A stretch of DNA of 7,098 nucleotides, taken from NCBI GenBank assembly GCA_017445525.1, contig JAFSTZ010000387.1, positions 1 to 7,098 on the forward strand. The letters are read 5' to 3'. The DNA comes from Eubacterium sp. Its GTDB lineage: Bacteria; Bacillota; Clostridia; Lachnospirales; Lachnospiraceae. Positions 1-5,549 of the stretch are shown here, piece after piece. Position numbers and translations under genes: made by a program. The notes under the pieces were generated by a model that searched no databases, was not told the DNA's origin, and saw only the letters and a list, made by a program, of their open reading frames with translations. The first letter of the stretch is position 1. The number at the start of each line of letters is the position of its first letter.

Positions 1-70
1 AATCTATAATGCTGGGGACGGAGTGCTACCCGATATTATGTAGCGTTGCGAAAATTTCCGAAATATTCTC
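1..70. other. Unassigned left-edge sequence
   Basis: I see no recognisable gene here. One + frame enters from the left and stops with TAG at 41-43. Another is open from before the edge to a TGA at 98-100. Neither tail resembles UvrC, which often precedes hprK in Clostridia, nor any other protein I know. Positions 6-39 can fold weakly (ATAAT with ATTAT, GGG with CCC) around a GC-rich core, with no T-run behind it. Short A/T tracts at 52-67 lie directly upstream of the hprK promoter and could act as an UP element. The true left neighbour lies outside the window. Confidence 0.4.
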
Positions 71-99
71 TTGCAAGACTGACAAAAGTGTGATAAAAT
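71..99 (+). promoter_or_regulatory. SigA-type extended -10 promoter of hprK
   Basis: A -35 box TTGCAA (71-76) is followed by exactly 17 bp and a -10 box TAAAAT (94-99), which matches TATAAT at 5 of 6 positions. The TG at 91-92 gives the extended -10 form TGnTAAAAT. Transcription would start near 105-107, leaving a leader of about 45 nt before the hprK ATG at 152. That leader contains a small hairpin (GAAGC 124-128 with GCTTC 132-136) and an overlapping 10-nt palindrome CTTCCGGAAG (133-142) whose right half lies in the Shine-Dalgarno region. The box match is seen directly; promoter activity is inferred. Confidence 0.72.
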
Positions 100-151
100 G
101 ACTTTGTATGTCAAGAAGTGAAAGAAGCTTTGCTTCCGGAAGGGAGACTAT

Positions 152-1084
152 ATGGATACAGTTTCGATCAAAAAGTTTGTGGATCATATGGAGTGTAAGG
201 CGCTTACCTGCGAGGATAAGCTGTCTGACATAAAGATCACACAGTCGGATATAAACAGGCCGGCGCTTCAGCTTGCCGGTTTCTTTGATTATTTCGATCA
301 TCACCGAGTGCAGATCATCGGCCAGGTTGAGTATACCTATATGGAAAAACAGGGGATCGGGAAGAGTGCTGAGATGATGGAACGGATCATGTCTTACAAG
401 GTTCCGTGTATCGTCTTTTGCAGGGACATACCGGTTCAGCAGGAGTTCATAGATCTCTCTGAGAAGTTCGGGGTTCCGATACTTTCGACTGCCGAGTCGA
501 CATCGTCGTTTTCGGCGGAGGTCACGAGATGGCTGCATGTGGAACTGGCACCCATGATCAGTATCCATGGGGTGCTGGTGGACATCTTCGGCGAGGGAGT
601 TTTGATCACGGGTGAGAGCGGTATCGGTAAGTCCGAGGTTGCGCTGGAGCTCATTCACAGAGGACATCGTCTCGTGACGGATGATGTGGTAGAGATCAGG
701 AAGGTCAGCGATGAAACACTGATCGGTCAGGCGCCGGATATCACGAGGCACTTTATAGAGCTTAGGGGTATCGGTATCATTGATGCCAAAACGCTTTTTG
801 GTATAGAGAGTGTAAAGGATACGATGTCCGTCGATCTGGTACTTCATCTGGAGGAGTGGAATAAGGACAGAGAGTATGACCGTATGGGACTCGAAGATAA
901 TTATACTGAGTTTCTGGGGAATAAAGTTCCCATACACTATATACCCATCAGGCCCGGACGAAACGGCGCTATCATATGTGAGTCGGCGGCTGTCAACTTC
1001 AGACAGAAGAAGATGGGATATAACGCAGCCGCAGAGCTGTACAGAAGAATATCAAACAATATGGGTGGCAATTTTTCAGAGTGA
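152..1084 (+). CDS. hprK: HPr kinase/phosphorylase
   Basis: The 310-residue product is a full-length HprK, the cytoplasmic bifunctional enzyme that phosphorylates the regulatory serine of HPr and Crh with ATP or pyrophosphate, and removes that phosphate by phosphorolysis when inorganic phosphate is high. Residues 1 to about 130 are the N-terminal domain. The C-terminal kinase domain has the conserved His139 in SIHG, the P-loop GESGIGKS at 154-161, an acidic pair Asp177-Asp178, and the family signature ELRGIGIIDAK at 203-213. The GRN motif at 269-271 and the C-terminal MGYNAA helix are also typical. The start ATG has a purine-rich Shine-Dalgarno site (GGAAGGGAG, 138-146) at good distance. The gene is first in its transcription unit behind a clear promoter. 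Its likely target is encoded in the same window: the HPr-like protein at 5150-5401 keeps the serine that HprK modifies. Nothing is truncated or missing. Confidence 0.97.
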   Translation: MDTVSIKKFVDHMECKALTCEDKLSDIKITQSDINRPALQLAGFFDYFDHHRVQIIGQVEYTYMEKQGIGKSAEMMERIMSYKVPCIVFCRDIPVQQEFIDLSEKFGVPILSTAESTSSFSAEVTRWLHVELAPMISIHGVLVDIFGEGVLITGESGIGKSEVALELIHRGHRLVTDDVVEIRKVSDETLIGQAPDITRHFIELRGIGIIDAKTLFGIESVKDTMSVDLVLHLEEWNKDREYDRMGLEDNYTEFLGNKVPIHYIPIRPGRNGAIICESAAVNFRQKKMGYNAAAELYRRISNNMGGNFSE

Positions 1085-1116
1085 GATGAGAATATAAAAC
1101 CACCGGGAGGTTTATT

Positions 1117-2049
1117 ATGGCTAAGTATTATGTAGGAGTTGATGTAGGCGGGACAACCGTTAAGATGGGATTGTTTTCTCAGGAAGGTGAATTTATAAGA
1201 AAGTGGGAGATACCTACCAGAACAGAGGATGGTGGGAAACAGATACTCCCTGACATAGTAGATTCTATCAAAAATGAGACCGCCGATAGAGGCGAAGTCC
1301 TCGGTATCGGTATAGGAGTTCCGGGTCCTGTTACTGATGACGGAGTCGTATTGAAGTGTGCGAATCTCGGATGGGGAGTTTTTTCTGCAAAGGATGAGTT
1401 GATCAAGCTTGCCGGACTGGAGAACGTCAAGATAGCAAATGACGCCAATATAGCCGCTCTCGGTGAGATGTGGAAGGGTGGCGGTCGTGGATTTGATTCA
1501 ATAGTTATGGTAACTCTCGGAACCGGAGTCGGCGGTGGGATCATCTTGAACGGACAGATATTAAACGGTTCCATGGGAGCCGGTGGTGAGATAGGCCATA
1601 TGAAGATACGTCCCGATGAGGAGGACGGGTGCAACTGTGGCGGCAAGGGCTGCCTTGAGCAGTATTGCTCGGCGACCGGTGTGGTCCGCATAGCAAAGAA
1701 GCATCTTCATCCGGGCGGAGCAAAGCTTGAGGACAGTTGTCTTGCAGGTATAGAGATCACAGCGAAGGATATCTTTGACGGAGCAAAGGCTGATGACACA
1801 TATTGTAAAGAGGTTGTCGAGGAGTTTGGAAGGGCACTCGGTCACGGTCTTGCAAATGTTGCTCAGGTTATGGATCCGCAGGCCTTTGTTATCGGAGGCG
1901 GAGTATCAAGAGCCGGAGAGATCATCATCGATGTAACTAAAAAGTATTATAACGATTATGTGATGTTTGCTCTGCAGAACAAGGAGTTCCGTCTTGCGGA
2001 GCTTGGGAACGATGCGGGCATATACGGCGCGGTAAAGATGGTTATATGA
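1117..2049 (+). CDS. glk: ROK-family glucokinase
   Basis: This 310-residue protein belongs to the ROK family and most likely phosphorylates glucose to glucose 6-phosphate with ATP in the cytoplasm, feeding glycolysis from non-PTS sugar. The N-terminal phosphate-binding loop DVGGTTVK is at 9-16. The catalytic aspartate is Asp109 in NDAN (108-111), and a second glycine-rich nucleotide loop GTGVGGG is at 135-141. The sugar and zinc region follows: Glu158 and His161 in EIGH, then Cys172, Cys174 and Cys179 in the GCNCGGKGCLEQ block, which is the usual ROK zinc site. No N-terminal helix-turn-helix is present, so it is an enzyme and not a ROK repressor. The ATG is preceded by GGGAGG (1105-1110) six bases upstream. 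It lies 32 nt behind hprK with no terminator between, so the two are probably cotranscribed. The exact sugar (glucose versus another hexose or N-acetylhexosamine) is inferred from family resemblance. Confidence 0.92.
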   Translation: MAKYYVGVDVGGTTVKMGLFSQEGEFIRKWEIPTRTEDGGKQILPDIVDSIKNETADRGEVLGIGIGVPGPVTDDGVVLKCANLGWGVFSAKDELIKLAGLENVKIANDANIAALGEMWKGGGRGFDSIVMVTLGTGVGGGIILNGQILNGSMGAGGEIGHMKIRPDEEDGCNCGGKGCLEQYCSATGVVRIAKKHLHPGGAKLEDSCLAGIEITAKDIFDGAKADDTYCKEVVEEFGRALGHGLANVAQVMDPQAFVIGGGVSRAGEIIIDVTKKYYNDYVMFALQNKEFRLAELGNDAGIYGAVKMVI

Positions 2050-2077
2050 TAAGACCAACGTGAATAGTATCATTTTT

Positions 2078-2082
2078 GGAGA
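2078..2082 (+). promoter_or_regulatory. Ribosome binding site setting the murB start
   Basis: GGAGA lies five bases before the ATG at 2088. A TTG at 2076 is in frame and would add four residues, but it overlaps this site and has no good Shine-Dalgarno of its own. The ATG is therefore preferred. Confidence 0.75.
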
Positions 2083-2087
2083 AAAAG

Positions 2088-2978
2088 ATGATAACAAAAG
2101 AGCAGGAGCTGATGAGCAGGCATACGACTTTTAAGGTCGGAGGACCTGCCAGATATTACCTGATTCCCGAGAATACCGGAGAGGTCAGGGCTGCCATAGA
2201 TTTTGCGGATGAGAGGGAGCTTCCCTATATGGTCGTAGGCCGGGGGAGCAATCTTCTTTTTTCTGATAGAGAGTATCACGGAGTTATCATAGAGATAGGT
2301 GAACACTTTTCCGATATGTCTATCCACTTGAATAATACAGTTGTAGTAAAGAGTGGGATGACACTTACAAATATGGCTTCGCGCCTTGCCAGGATGGGAC
2401 TTGCCGGCTTTGAGTTTGCCGGTGGGATACCCGGGACTGTCGGGGGAGCTATCGTTATGAATGCCGGTGCTTACGACGGTGAGATCAAGGACACACTTGT
2501 AGAAGTGACTGTGATGAACGAAAAGGGAGAGCTGGTAAAGCTGGATGCCGATGAGCTTGAACTTTCCTACAGACACAGTATTCTACAGGAGAAGAATTGG
2601 ATAGTTCTCTCAGGAACATTTACTTTTAGATCAGGATCACAGGATGAGATAAGAGCACAGATACAGGAGTATAACAAGAGACGTCGTGAAAAGCAGCCTC
2701 TCGAGTATGCTTCTGCCGGCTCGACGTTCAAGAGGCCGGAAGGTTTTTTTGCCGGAAAGCTCATAGAGGATGCCGGTCTGAAGGGTTATCACATCGGCGG
2801 CGCCAGAGTGAGTGACAAGCATGCCGGCTTTGTTATCAATACGGGAGACGCAACCGCATCGGAGATACACTCTCTGATCGAGCATGTCAAGCGTAAGGTT
2901 CTCGAAAAGTCCGGCGTTATGCTCGAACCGGAGGTCAAGATGATCGGTGATTTTTCCTGGGATCTCGATATTTTTTGA
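2088..2978 (+). CDS. murB: UDP-N-acetylenolpyruvoylglucosamine reductase
   Basis: MurB is the cytoplasmic flavoenzyme that reduces UDP-GlcNAc-enolpyruvate with NADPH to UDP-N-acetylmuramic acid, the second committed step of peptidoglycan precursor synthesis. The 296-residue product begins with the usual TTFKVGGPA segment (13-21). It has the FAD-binding loops GRGSNLLF (51-58) and GGIPGTVGGA (112-121), the conserved YRHS (161-164), and AGSTFKRP (210-217), where Ser212 is the likely proton donor. The conserved glutamates of LEPEVK are Glu280 and Glu282. Length and the GSTFKRP form suit the type II MurB of Firmicutes. It follows the glucokinase by 38 nt, and no promoter is evident in that gap, so it is probably the third gene of the hprK unit. 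The last nine residues (DFSWDLDIF) extend a little beyond the usual end, and their codons run into a direct repeat that continues past the stop. Confidence 0.96.
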   Translation: MITKEQELMSRHTTFKVGGPARYYLIPENTGEVRAAIDFADERELPYMVVGRGSNLLFSDREYHGVIIEIGEHFSDMSIHLNNTVVVKSGMTLTNMASRLARMGLAGFEFAGGIPGTVGGAIVMNAGAYDGEIKDTLVEVTVMNEKGELVKLDADELELSYRHSILQEKNWIVLSGTFTFRSGSQDEIRAQIQEYNKRRREKQPLEYASAGSTFKRPEGFFAGKLIEDAGLKGYHIGGARVSDKHAGFVINTGDATASEIHSLIEHVKRKVLEKSGVMLEPEVKMIGDFSWDLDIF

Positions 2979-2998
2979 TCGCCGCCCGGGATGTTTTT
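2967..2998 (+). repeat. Direct repeat, copy 1 (murB end and beyond)
   Basis: The exact 16-nt core ATCGCCGCCCGGGATG occupies 2978-2993 and begins on the last base of the murB stop codon. It contains the palindrome CCCGGG and is followed by a T-run. A looser match with copy 2 extends upstream through the GATAT and T-rich stretch that encodes the end of murB. The function is unknown. Confidence 0.8.
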
Positions 2999-3043
2999 AT
3001 CCGGTATCGGTGATTGTTCGGACCCCTTTTATGGTACCCGGAT
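2999..3043 (+). terminator. Imperfect hairpin after murB, possible terminator
   Basis: ATCCGG (2999-3004) pairs with CCGGAT (3038-3043). After a bulged C at 3037 the stem continues with TATCG (3005-3009) against TGGTA (3032-3036), including two G-T pairs. The loop is long, about 22 nt, and the trailing sequence (ATATTTGTT) is only moderately T-rich, so this would be a weak terminator. Its 3' arm can alternatively pair with CCGGGT at 3081-3086, which leaves room for a switch between structures. The pairing is seen in the sequence; termination is a guess. Confidence 0.3.
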
Positions 3044-3075
3044 ATATTTGTTAATCGCCGCCCGGGATGCTTTTT
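3041..3075 (+). repeat. Direct repeat, copy 2 (murB-rapZ gap)
   Basis: The 16-nt core ATCGCCGCCCGGGATG recurs exactly at 3054-3069, 76 nt after copy 1. It is again followed by a T-run and again preceded by a GATAT plus T-rich stretch. Its CCCGG (3061-3065) can pair with CCGGG (3081-3085). Two copies of such a GC-rich word within 100 nt are unlikely by chance and suggest a local duplication or a paired binding or structural site. Confidence 0.8.
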
Positions 3076-3129
3076 GCTGACCGGGTCATACAGTGATCAT
3101 AAATTATACGGGACTTATGAAAACTCACA

Positions 3130-3208
3130 CCGGAGCGGCGTTCGGAAGCTGTGATGAACAGACTTTATACGTCTGTGAAGAACAGCTTACCGAACATCAG
3201 CGCTCCGG
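3130..3208 (+). promoter_or_regulatory. Large structured RNA leader candidate upstream of rapZ
   Basis: A 79-nt stem-loop is built from four perfect helices. CCGGAGCG (3130-3137) pairs with 3201-3208; GTTCGG (3140-3145) with 3190-3195; AAGCTGT (3146-3152) with 3182-3188; ACAGAC (3158-3163) with 3171-3176. The second and third helices are separated only by a bulged A at 3189. The third and fourth enclose a symmetric 5x5 internal loop, GATGA opposite GAAGA. This loop can form two tandem sheared G.A steps flanking one U-A pair. The apical loop TTTATAC has 7 nt. The hairpin ends 14 nt before the rapZ Shine-Dalgarno, so it would lie in the 5' leader. Weak promoter-like boxes occur upstream around 3074-3109 (TTGCTG, CATAAA, TATACG), none convincing. 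I do not recognise a known riboswitch class. A genomic palindromic repeat is the main alternative. Confidence 0.6.
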
Positions 3209-3222
3209 GCACCAGACTGATC

Positions 3223-3227
3223 AGGAG
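3223..3227 (+). promoter_or_regulatory. Ribosome binding site setting the rapZ start
   Basis: AGGAG lies ten bases before the ATG at 3238. It overlaps the right end of the palindrome CTGATCAG (3217-3224). It favours the 3238 start over an in-frame ATG at 3154, which would add 28 non-conserved residues encoded by the leader stem-loop. Confidence 0.7.
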
Positions 3228-3237
3228 TATTATATTT

Positions 3238-4257
3238 ATGAGGTTAGTTATCGTCAGCGGTTTAAGCGGAGCGGGCAAGAGCTCTGTTATGAAGATTCTG
3301 GAAGACGACGGGTTCTACTGTGTAGACAACCTGCCGGTCCCGCTTGTGCCCGATTTTATGAGCCTTTTGGATATCAGGGAGACCATCGAGGAGGAGAAAT
3401 CCGGGAATCTGCATCCAGACTACGCAGAGGATGTTGCTATCGGGCTTGATGTAAGAGGACTGAGATTCAACAGCGGAACCAGTGATGATACAGCCCTTGA
3501 TAAGATGCTTTCGGTGATCGGATTTTTCAGGAAACAGGGATATTCGATCGATATCATCTTTCTCGAGGCGTCAACTCAGGTTCTGGTAAAGAGATACAAG
3601 GAGACGAGGCGTATACATCCTTTGTTCAGGATGAGTATGCCGGGCAGTAAGAGTGATGCCGGATCAGCGCCCGGAGATGGCGTTGATGTAGCCGAGTCAG
3701 GTGTCAGGGTCGGAGATGCTATCGAACTCGAGGGCAGGCTTTTGAGACCTATCAGGGAGGCAGCGGATGTAATCCTTGATACATCATCGCTCCTTGTCAG
3801 GGATCTGAAACAGGAGATAGATCGCCTGTTTCTGGGAGAGAACACAAGCAGTAACTTTTATCTGACTTTTGTCTCTTTCGGATATAAATACGGGATCCCC
3901 ACAGATGCCGATCTGGTATTTGATGTGCGTTTTTTACCGAATCCGTACTATGTTGAGGAGCTGAAACCTCTGACCGGAAACGATAAAGGTGTAGAGGATT
4001 ATGTGATGAACTGTGAGACGGCCGAAACATTTTTGAAAAAACTTACCGGGATGATAGACTTTCTGATACCAAATTATCGTATCGAAGGAAAGACGGGACT
4101 GGTGATAGCCGTGGGGTGTACAGGCGGCAAGCATCGTTCGGTGACGCTTACGAACAAGCTGTATGAGCATTATAAAAACGGTGAGTTTGGATGCAAGAAG
4201 GATCATAGGGATATCGACAGAGACAGAGTTAGGAAGCAAGGGGATCTACAGCGGTAG
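3238..4257 (+). CDS. rapZ: RapZ/YvcJ family nucleotide-binding RNase adaptor
   Basis: The protein has 339 residues. RapZ proteins bind and hydrolyse nucleotides. In E. coli RapZ binds the small RNAs GlmY and GlmZ and controls glucosamine-6-phosphate synthase, while in B. subtilis the homologue YvcJ is linked to competence. The N-terminal domain has the Walker A GLSGAGKS (8-15), FYCVDNLP (26-33), DVRG (71-74) and RYKETRR..HPL (119-129). The C-terminal domain has SFGYKYGIP (213-221), DVRFLPNPYY (229-238), PLTG (244-247) and the signature GCTGGKHRS (293-301), ending with DHRDI. The ATG start gives the usual MRLVIVSGLSGAGKS opening. The protein is longer than the roughly 290-295 residues I recall for the family. 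The extra length lies in an acidic stretch near 46-65 and in a Gly/Ser/Asp-rich insert near 130-158, between HPL and the ELEGRLL helix. The reading frame is intact throughout. whiA follows after 23 nt, the conserved Firmicutes pairing. Confidence 0.95.
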   Translation: MRLVIVSGLSGAGKSSVMKILEDDGFYCVDNLPVPLVPDFMSLLDIRETIEEEKSGNLHPDYAEDVAIGLDVRGLRFNSGTSDDTALDKMLSVIGFFRKQGYSIDIIFLEASTQVLVKRYKETRRIHPLFRMSMPGSKSDAGSAPGDGVDVAESGVRVGDAIELEGRLLRPIREAADVILDTSSLLVRDLKQEIDRLFLGENTSSNFYLTFVSFGYKYGIPTDADLVFDVRFLPNPYYVEELKPLTGNDKGVEDYVMNCETAETFLKKLTGMIDFLIPNYRIEGKTGLVIAVGCTGGKHRSVTLTNKLYEHYKNGEFGCKKDHRDIDRDRVRKQGDLQR

Positions 4258-4280
4258 AAGATCTGTGCGGGTATATTTAT

Positions 4281-5153
4281 ATGAGTGATATGAGCTTTGC
4301 GGCCAGGGTGAGAAAAGAGCTGGCCGAGCATATAAGCAAGGGAAAACACTGTATAAAAGCAGAATTAAGGGGCATATATGAGGGAAGCAGGCATACGGCT
4401 CCTTTTTCTATTTTTTCGGAAGGCTTGACAATTCCCGAAAAAAGTATTAGTCTTATGCAGAAAGCCTATGGACTTGATATGGTGGCAGAGAAGACCGCTC
4501 ACGGGACGCAGGTTAGTTTAATGACCGGTGGATCAAAGGTTTATGAGGATCTGATGTCGGCAAAGACTCTTGAGAGGGAATGCTGCAAGAGAGCTTATCT
4601 CAGAGGCTGGTTTCTGGCGGCCGGAACGGTGACAGATCCTGAAGGGTCATATCATCTTGAGATGGTAGCGGATGACGACGAGATGGCTGACAAGCTACGG
4701 AGTATCATTGATTTCTTTGGTATTACAGCGAAGATCACGCACAGAAAAGGGCGGAGTGTGCTGTATATCAAGGAAGGTCAGAAGGTTGTGGATTTTCTGA
4801 ATATTGTCGGTGCTCATGTGGCTCTGATGGAGTTCGAGAATACGAGGATCCTGAAGGAGATGCGCGGGAATATCAACCGCCAGGTAAACTGTGAGACAGC
4901 GAATATAAATAAAACCATATCCGCTTCGGCGAAGCAGATAGAGGATATCGAGCTGATCAGTCGTGCGATCGGGCTTGACGGACTTTCGGACAGTTTGAGG
5001 GAGATAGCGGTACTCAGGCTTGAGAATCCGGAAATATCTTTAAAAGAACTCGGAGAGATGTTTGATCCTCCGGTGGGCAAGTCTGGTGTGAATCACCGGA
5101 TGAGGCGCATAGGAGAGATAGCGGACGATCTCCGTTATGGAGGAAGAAAATGA
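4281..5153 (+). CDS. whiA: WhiA family DNA-binding regulator
   Basis: WhiA proteins join a degenerate LAGLIDADG homing-endonuclease fold to a C-terminal helix-turn-helix. In Streptomyces WhiA is a sporulation transcription factor, and in B. subtilis it is a nucleoid-associated protein affecting division. In this 290-residue protein the CCKRAYLRGWFLAAGTV segment (101-117) is the LAGLIDADG-like core. The family hallmark VNCETANINKT is at 202-212, and the helix-turn-helix spans about 239-278 with the KSGVNHRMRRI block. No endonuclease activity is expected. The N-terminal half is shorter and more diverged than in B. subtilis WhiA, and its first LAGLIDADG repeat is barely recognisable. The start is uncertain: ATG 4281 has only a weak GCGGG upstream, while ATG 4290 would give the family-like opening MSFAARVRKEL, also without a good Shine-Dalgarno. 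The 3' end overlaps the HPr-like gene by four bases, which indicates translational coupling. Confidence 0.94.
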   Translation: MSDMSFAARVRKELAEHISKGKHCIKAELRGIYEGSRHTAPFSIFSEGLTIPEKSISLMQKAYGLDMVAEKTAHGTQVSLMTGGSKVYEDLMSAKTLERECCKRAYLRGWFLAAGTVTDPEGSYHLEMVADDDEMADKLRSIIDFFGITAKITHRKGRSVLYIKEGQKVVDFLNIVGAHVALMEFENTRILKEMRGNINRQVNCETANINKTISASAKQIEDIELISRAIGLDGLSDSLREIAVLRLENPEISLKELGEMFDPPVGKSGVNHRMRRIGEIADDLRYGGRK

Positions 5154-5401
5154 TTACTAAAACCATCACATTTGTGAAAAAAAAGCAGCCGGATCGTATG
5201 ATCCCCATGCTGGTGCAGACAGCCAGCAGATTTCAGAGCCGTATCCTGTTTAAGCAGGCAGAGAAAACGGCAAATGTCAAAAGCATCATGGGTATGTTGA
5301 ACTTTACGATGATCCCGGGGGAGAACATAGAAGTGAGTACCGAGGGCGATGACGAAGGAGAGGCTATGGCTCAGATGGAGGAGTTTTTGACTTCGGAGTG
5401 A
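5150..5401 (+). CDS. HPr-family protein without active-site His (Crh-like)
   Basis: This 83-residue protein has the HPr fold signature: LVQTASRF (21-28), the regulatory serine block VKSIMGML (43-50, Ser45) and a C-terminal acidic helix after GDDEGEA. In PTS HPr the N-terminal helix begins GLHARP, whose histidine carries phosphate from enzyme I. Here that stretch reads QPDRMIP (13-19) and the whole protein contains no histidine, so it cannot act as a PTS phosphocarrier. Ser45, the site used by HPr kinase, is kept. This resembles the B. subtilis paralogue Crh, where Gln replaces the histidine and the serine-phosphorylated form works with CcpA. HprK is encoded in the same window. The start ATG overlaps the whiA stop (ATGA), with a strong GGAGGAAG (5139-5146) inside the whiA end. 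Whether it partners CcpA or another regulator cannot be told. An automatic annotation would probably call it HPr. Confidence 0.9.
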   Translation: MITKTITFVKKKQPDRMIPMLVQTASRFQSRILFKQAEKTANVKSIMGMLNFTMIPGENIEVSTEGDDEGEAMAQMEEFLTSE

Positions 5402-5442
5402 GCCGGTATTTTTCTGAAAAATGGTAACAGATCTAAGGGACG

Positions 5443-5474
5443 GGGTCGTCAGTCTGTGACGACCCTTGTTGTTT
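5443..5474 (+). terminator. Intrinsic terminator after the HPr-like gene
   Basis: GGGTCGTCA (5443-5451) pairs perfectly with TGACGACCC (5457-5465) around the five-base loop GTCTG, and the T-rich tail TTGTTGTTT follows at once. This 9-bp GC-rich stem plus T-run is a classic rho-independent terminator. It should end the rapZ-whiA-HPr transcript and separates it from dnaE. Confidence 0.9.
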
Positions 5475-5506
5475 GATAATACGTTACGCTTTGCTACGGA
5501 TAGTCC

Positions 5507-5535
5507 TTGAACCAGTCCGGACATGCAGTTATGAT
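5507..5535 (+). promoter_or_regulatory. Possible dnaE promoter
   Basis: TTGAAC (5507-5512), 17 bp, then TATGAT (5530-5535) is the best -35/-10 pair between the terminator and dnaE. The difficulty is position: transcription would start near 5542, inside the dnaE Shine-Dalgarno AGGAGG (5539-5544), giving an almost leaderless message. A TTGATA at 5473-5478 has no good -10 at the right distance. Some promoter is expected here because a strong terminator lies just upstream. Confidence 0.3.
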
Positions 5536-5549
5536 GATAGGAGGATCGG

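Noticed and set aside
6..39. Possible terminator of an upstream gene at the left edge
   Set aside because: The fold is short and interrupted and has no T-run; too little upstream sequence is available to judge.
194..208. Palindrome TGTAAGGCGCTTACC inside hprK, resembling a CcpA cre site
   Set aside because: It has one extra base in the centre compared with the cre consensus, so the central CG is out of register. It lies in coding sequence and is probably chance.
26..937. A 303-codon open frame on the - strand opposite hprK
   Set aside because: It lies almost wholly antisense to a clear hprK, is rich in His, Arg and Leu as antisense shadows are, and shows no known motif.
3154..3237. In-frame upstream start that would lengthen RapZ by 28 residues
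   Set aside because: A GGAAG precedes it, but the added residues are not typical of RapZ, are encoded by the stem-loop, and the 3238 start has AGGAG and the usual family N-terminus.
3093..3449. A 118-codon open frame overlapping the rapZ start
   Set aside because: It is out of frame with rapZ, has Arg/Cys-rich composition typical of a shadow frame, and resembles no family I know.
5408..5422. Small A/T palindrome ATTTTTC-T-GAAAAAT after the HPr-like stop
   Set aside because: It leaves almost no loop and is A/T only; the strong terminator at 5443-5474 explains the end of the unit.
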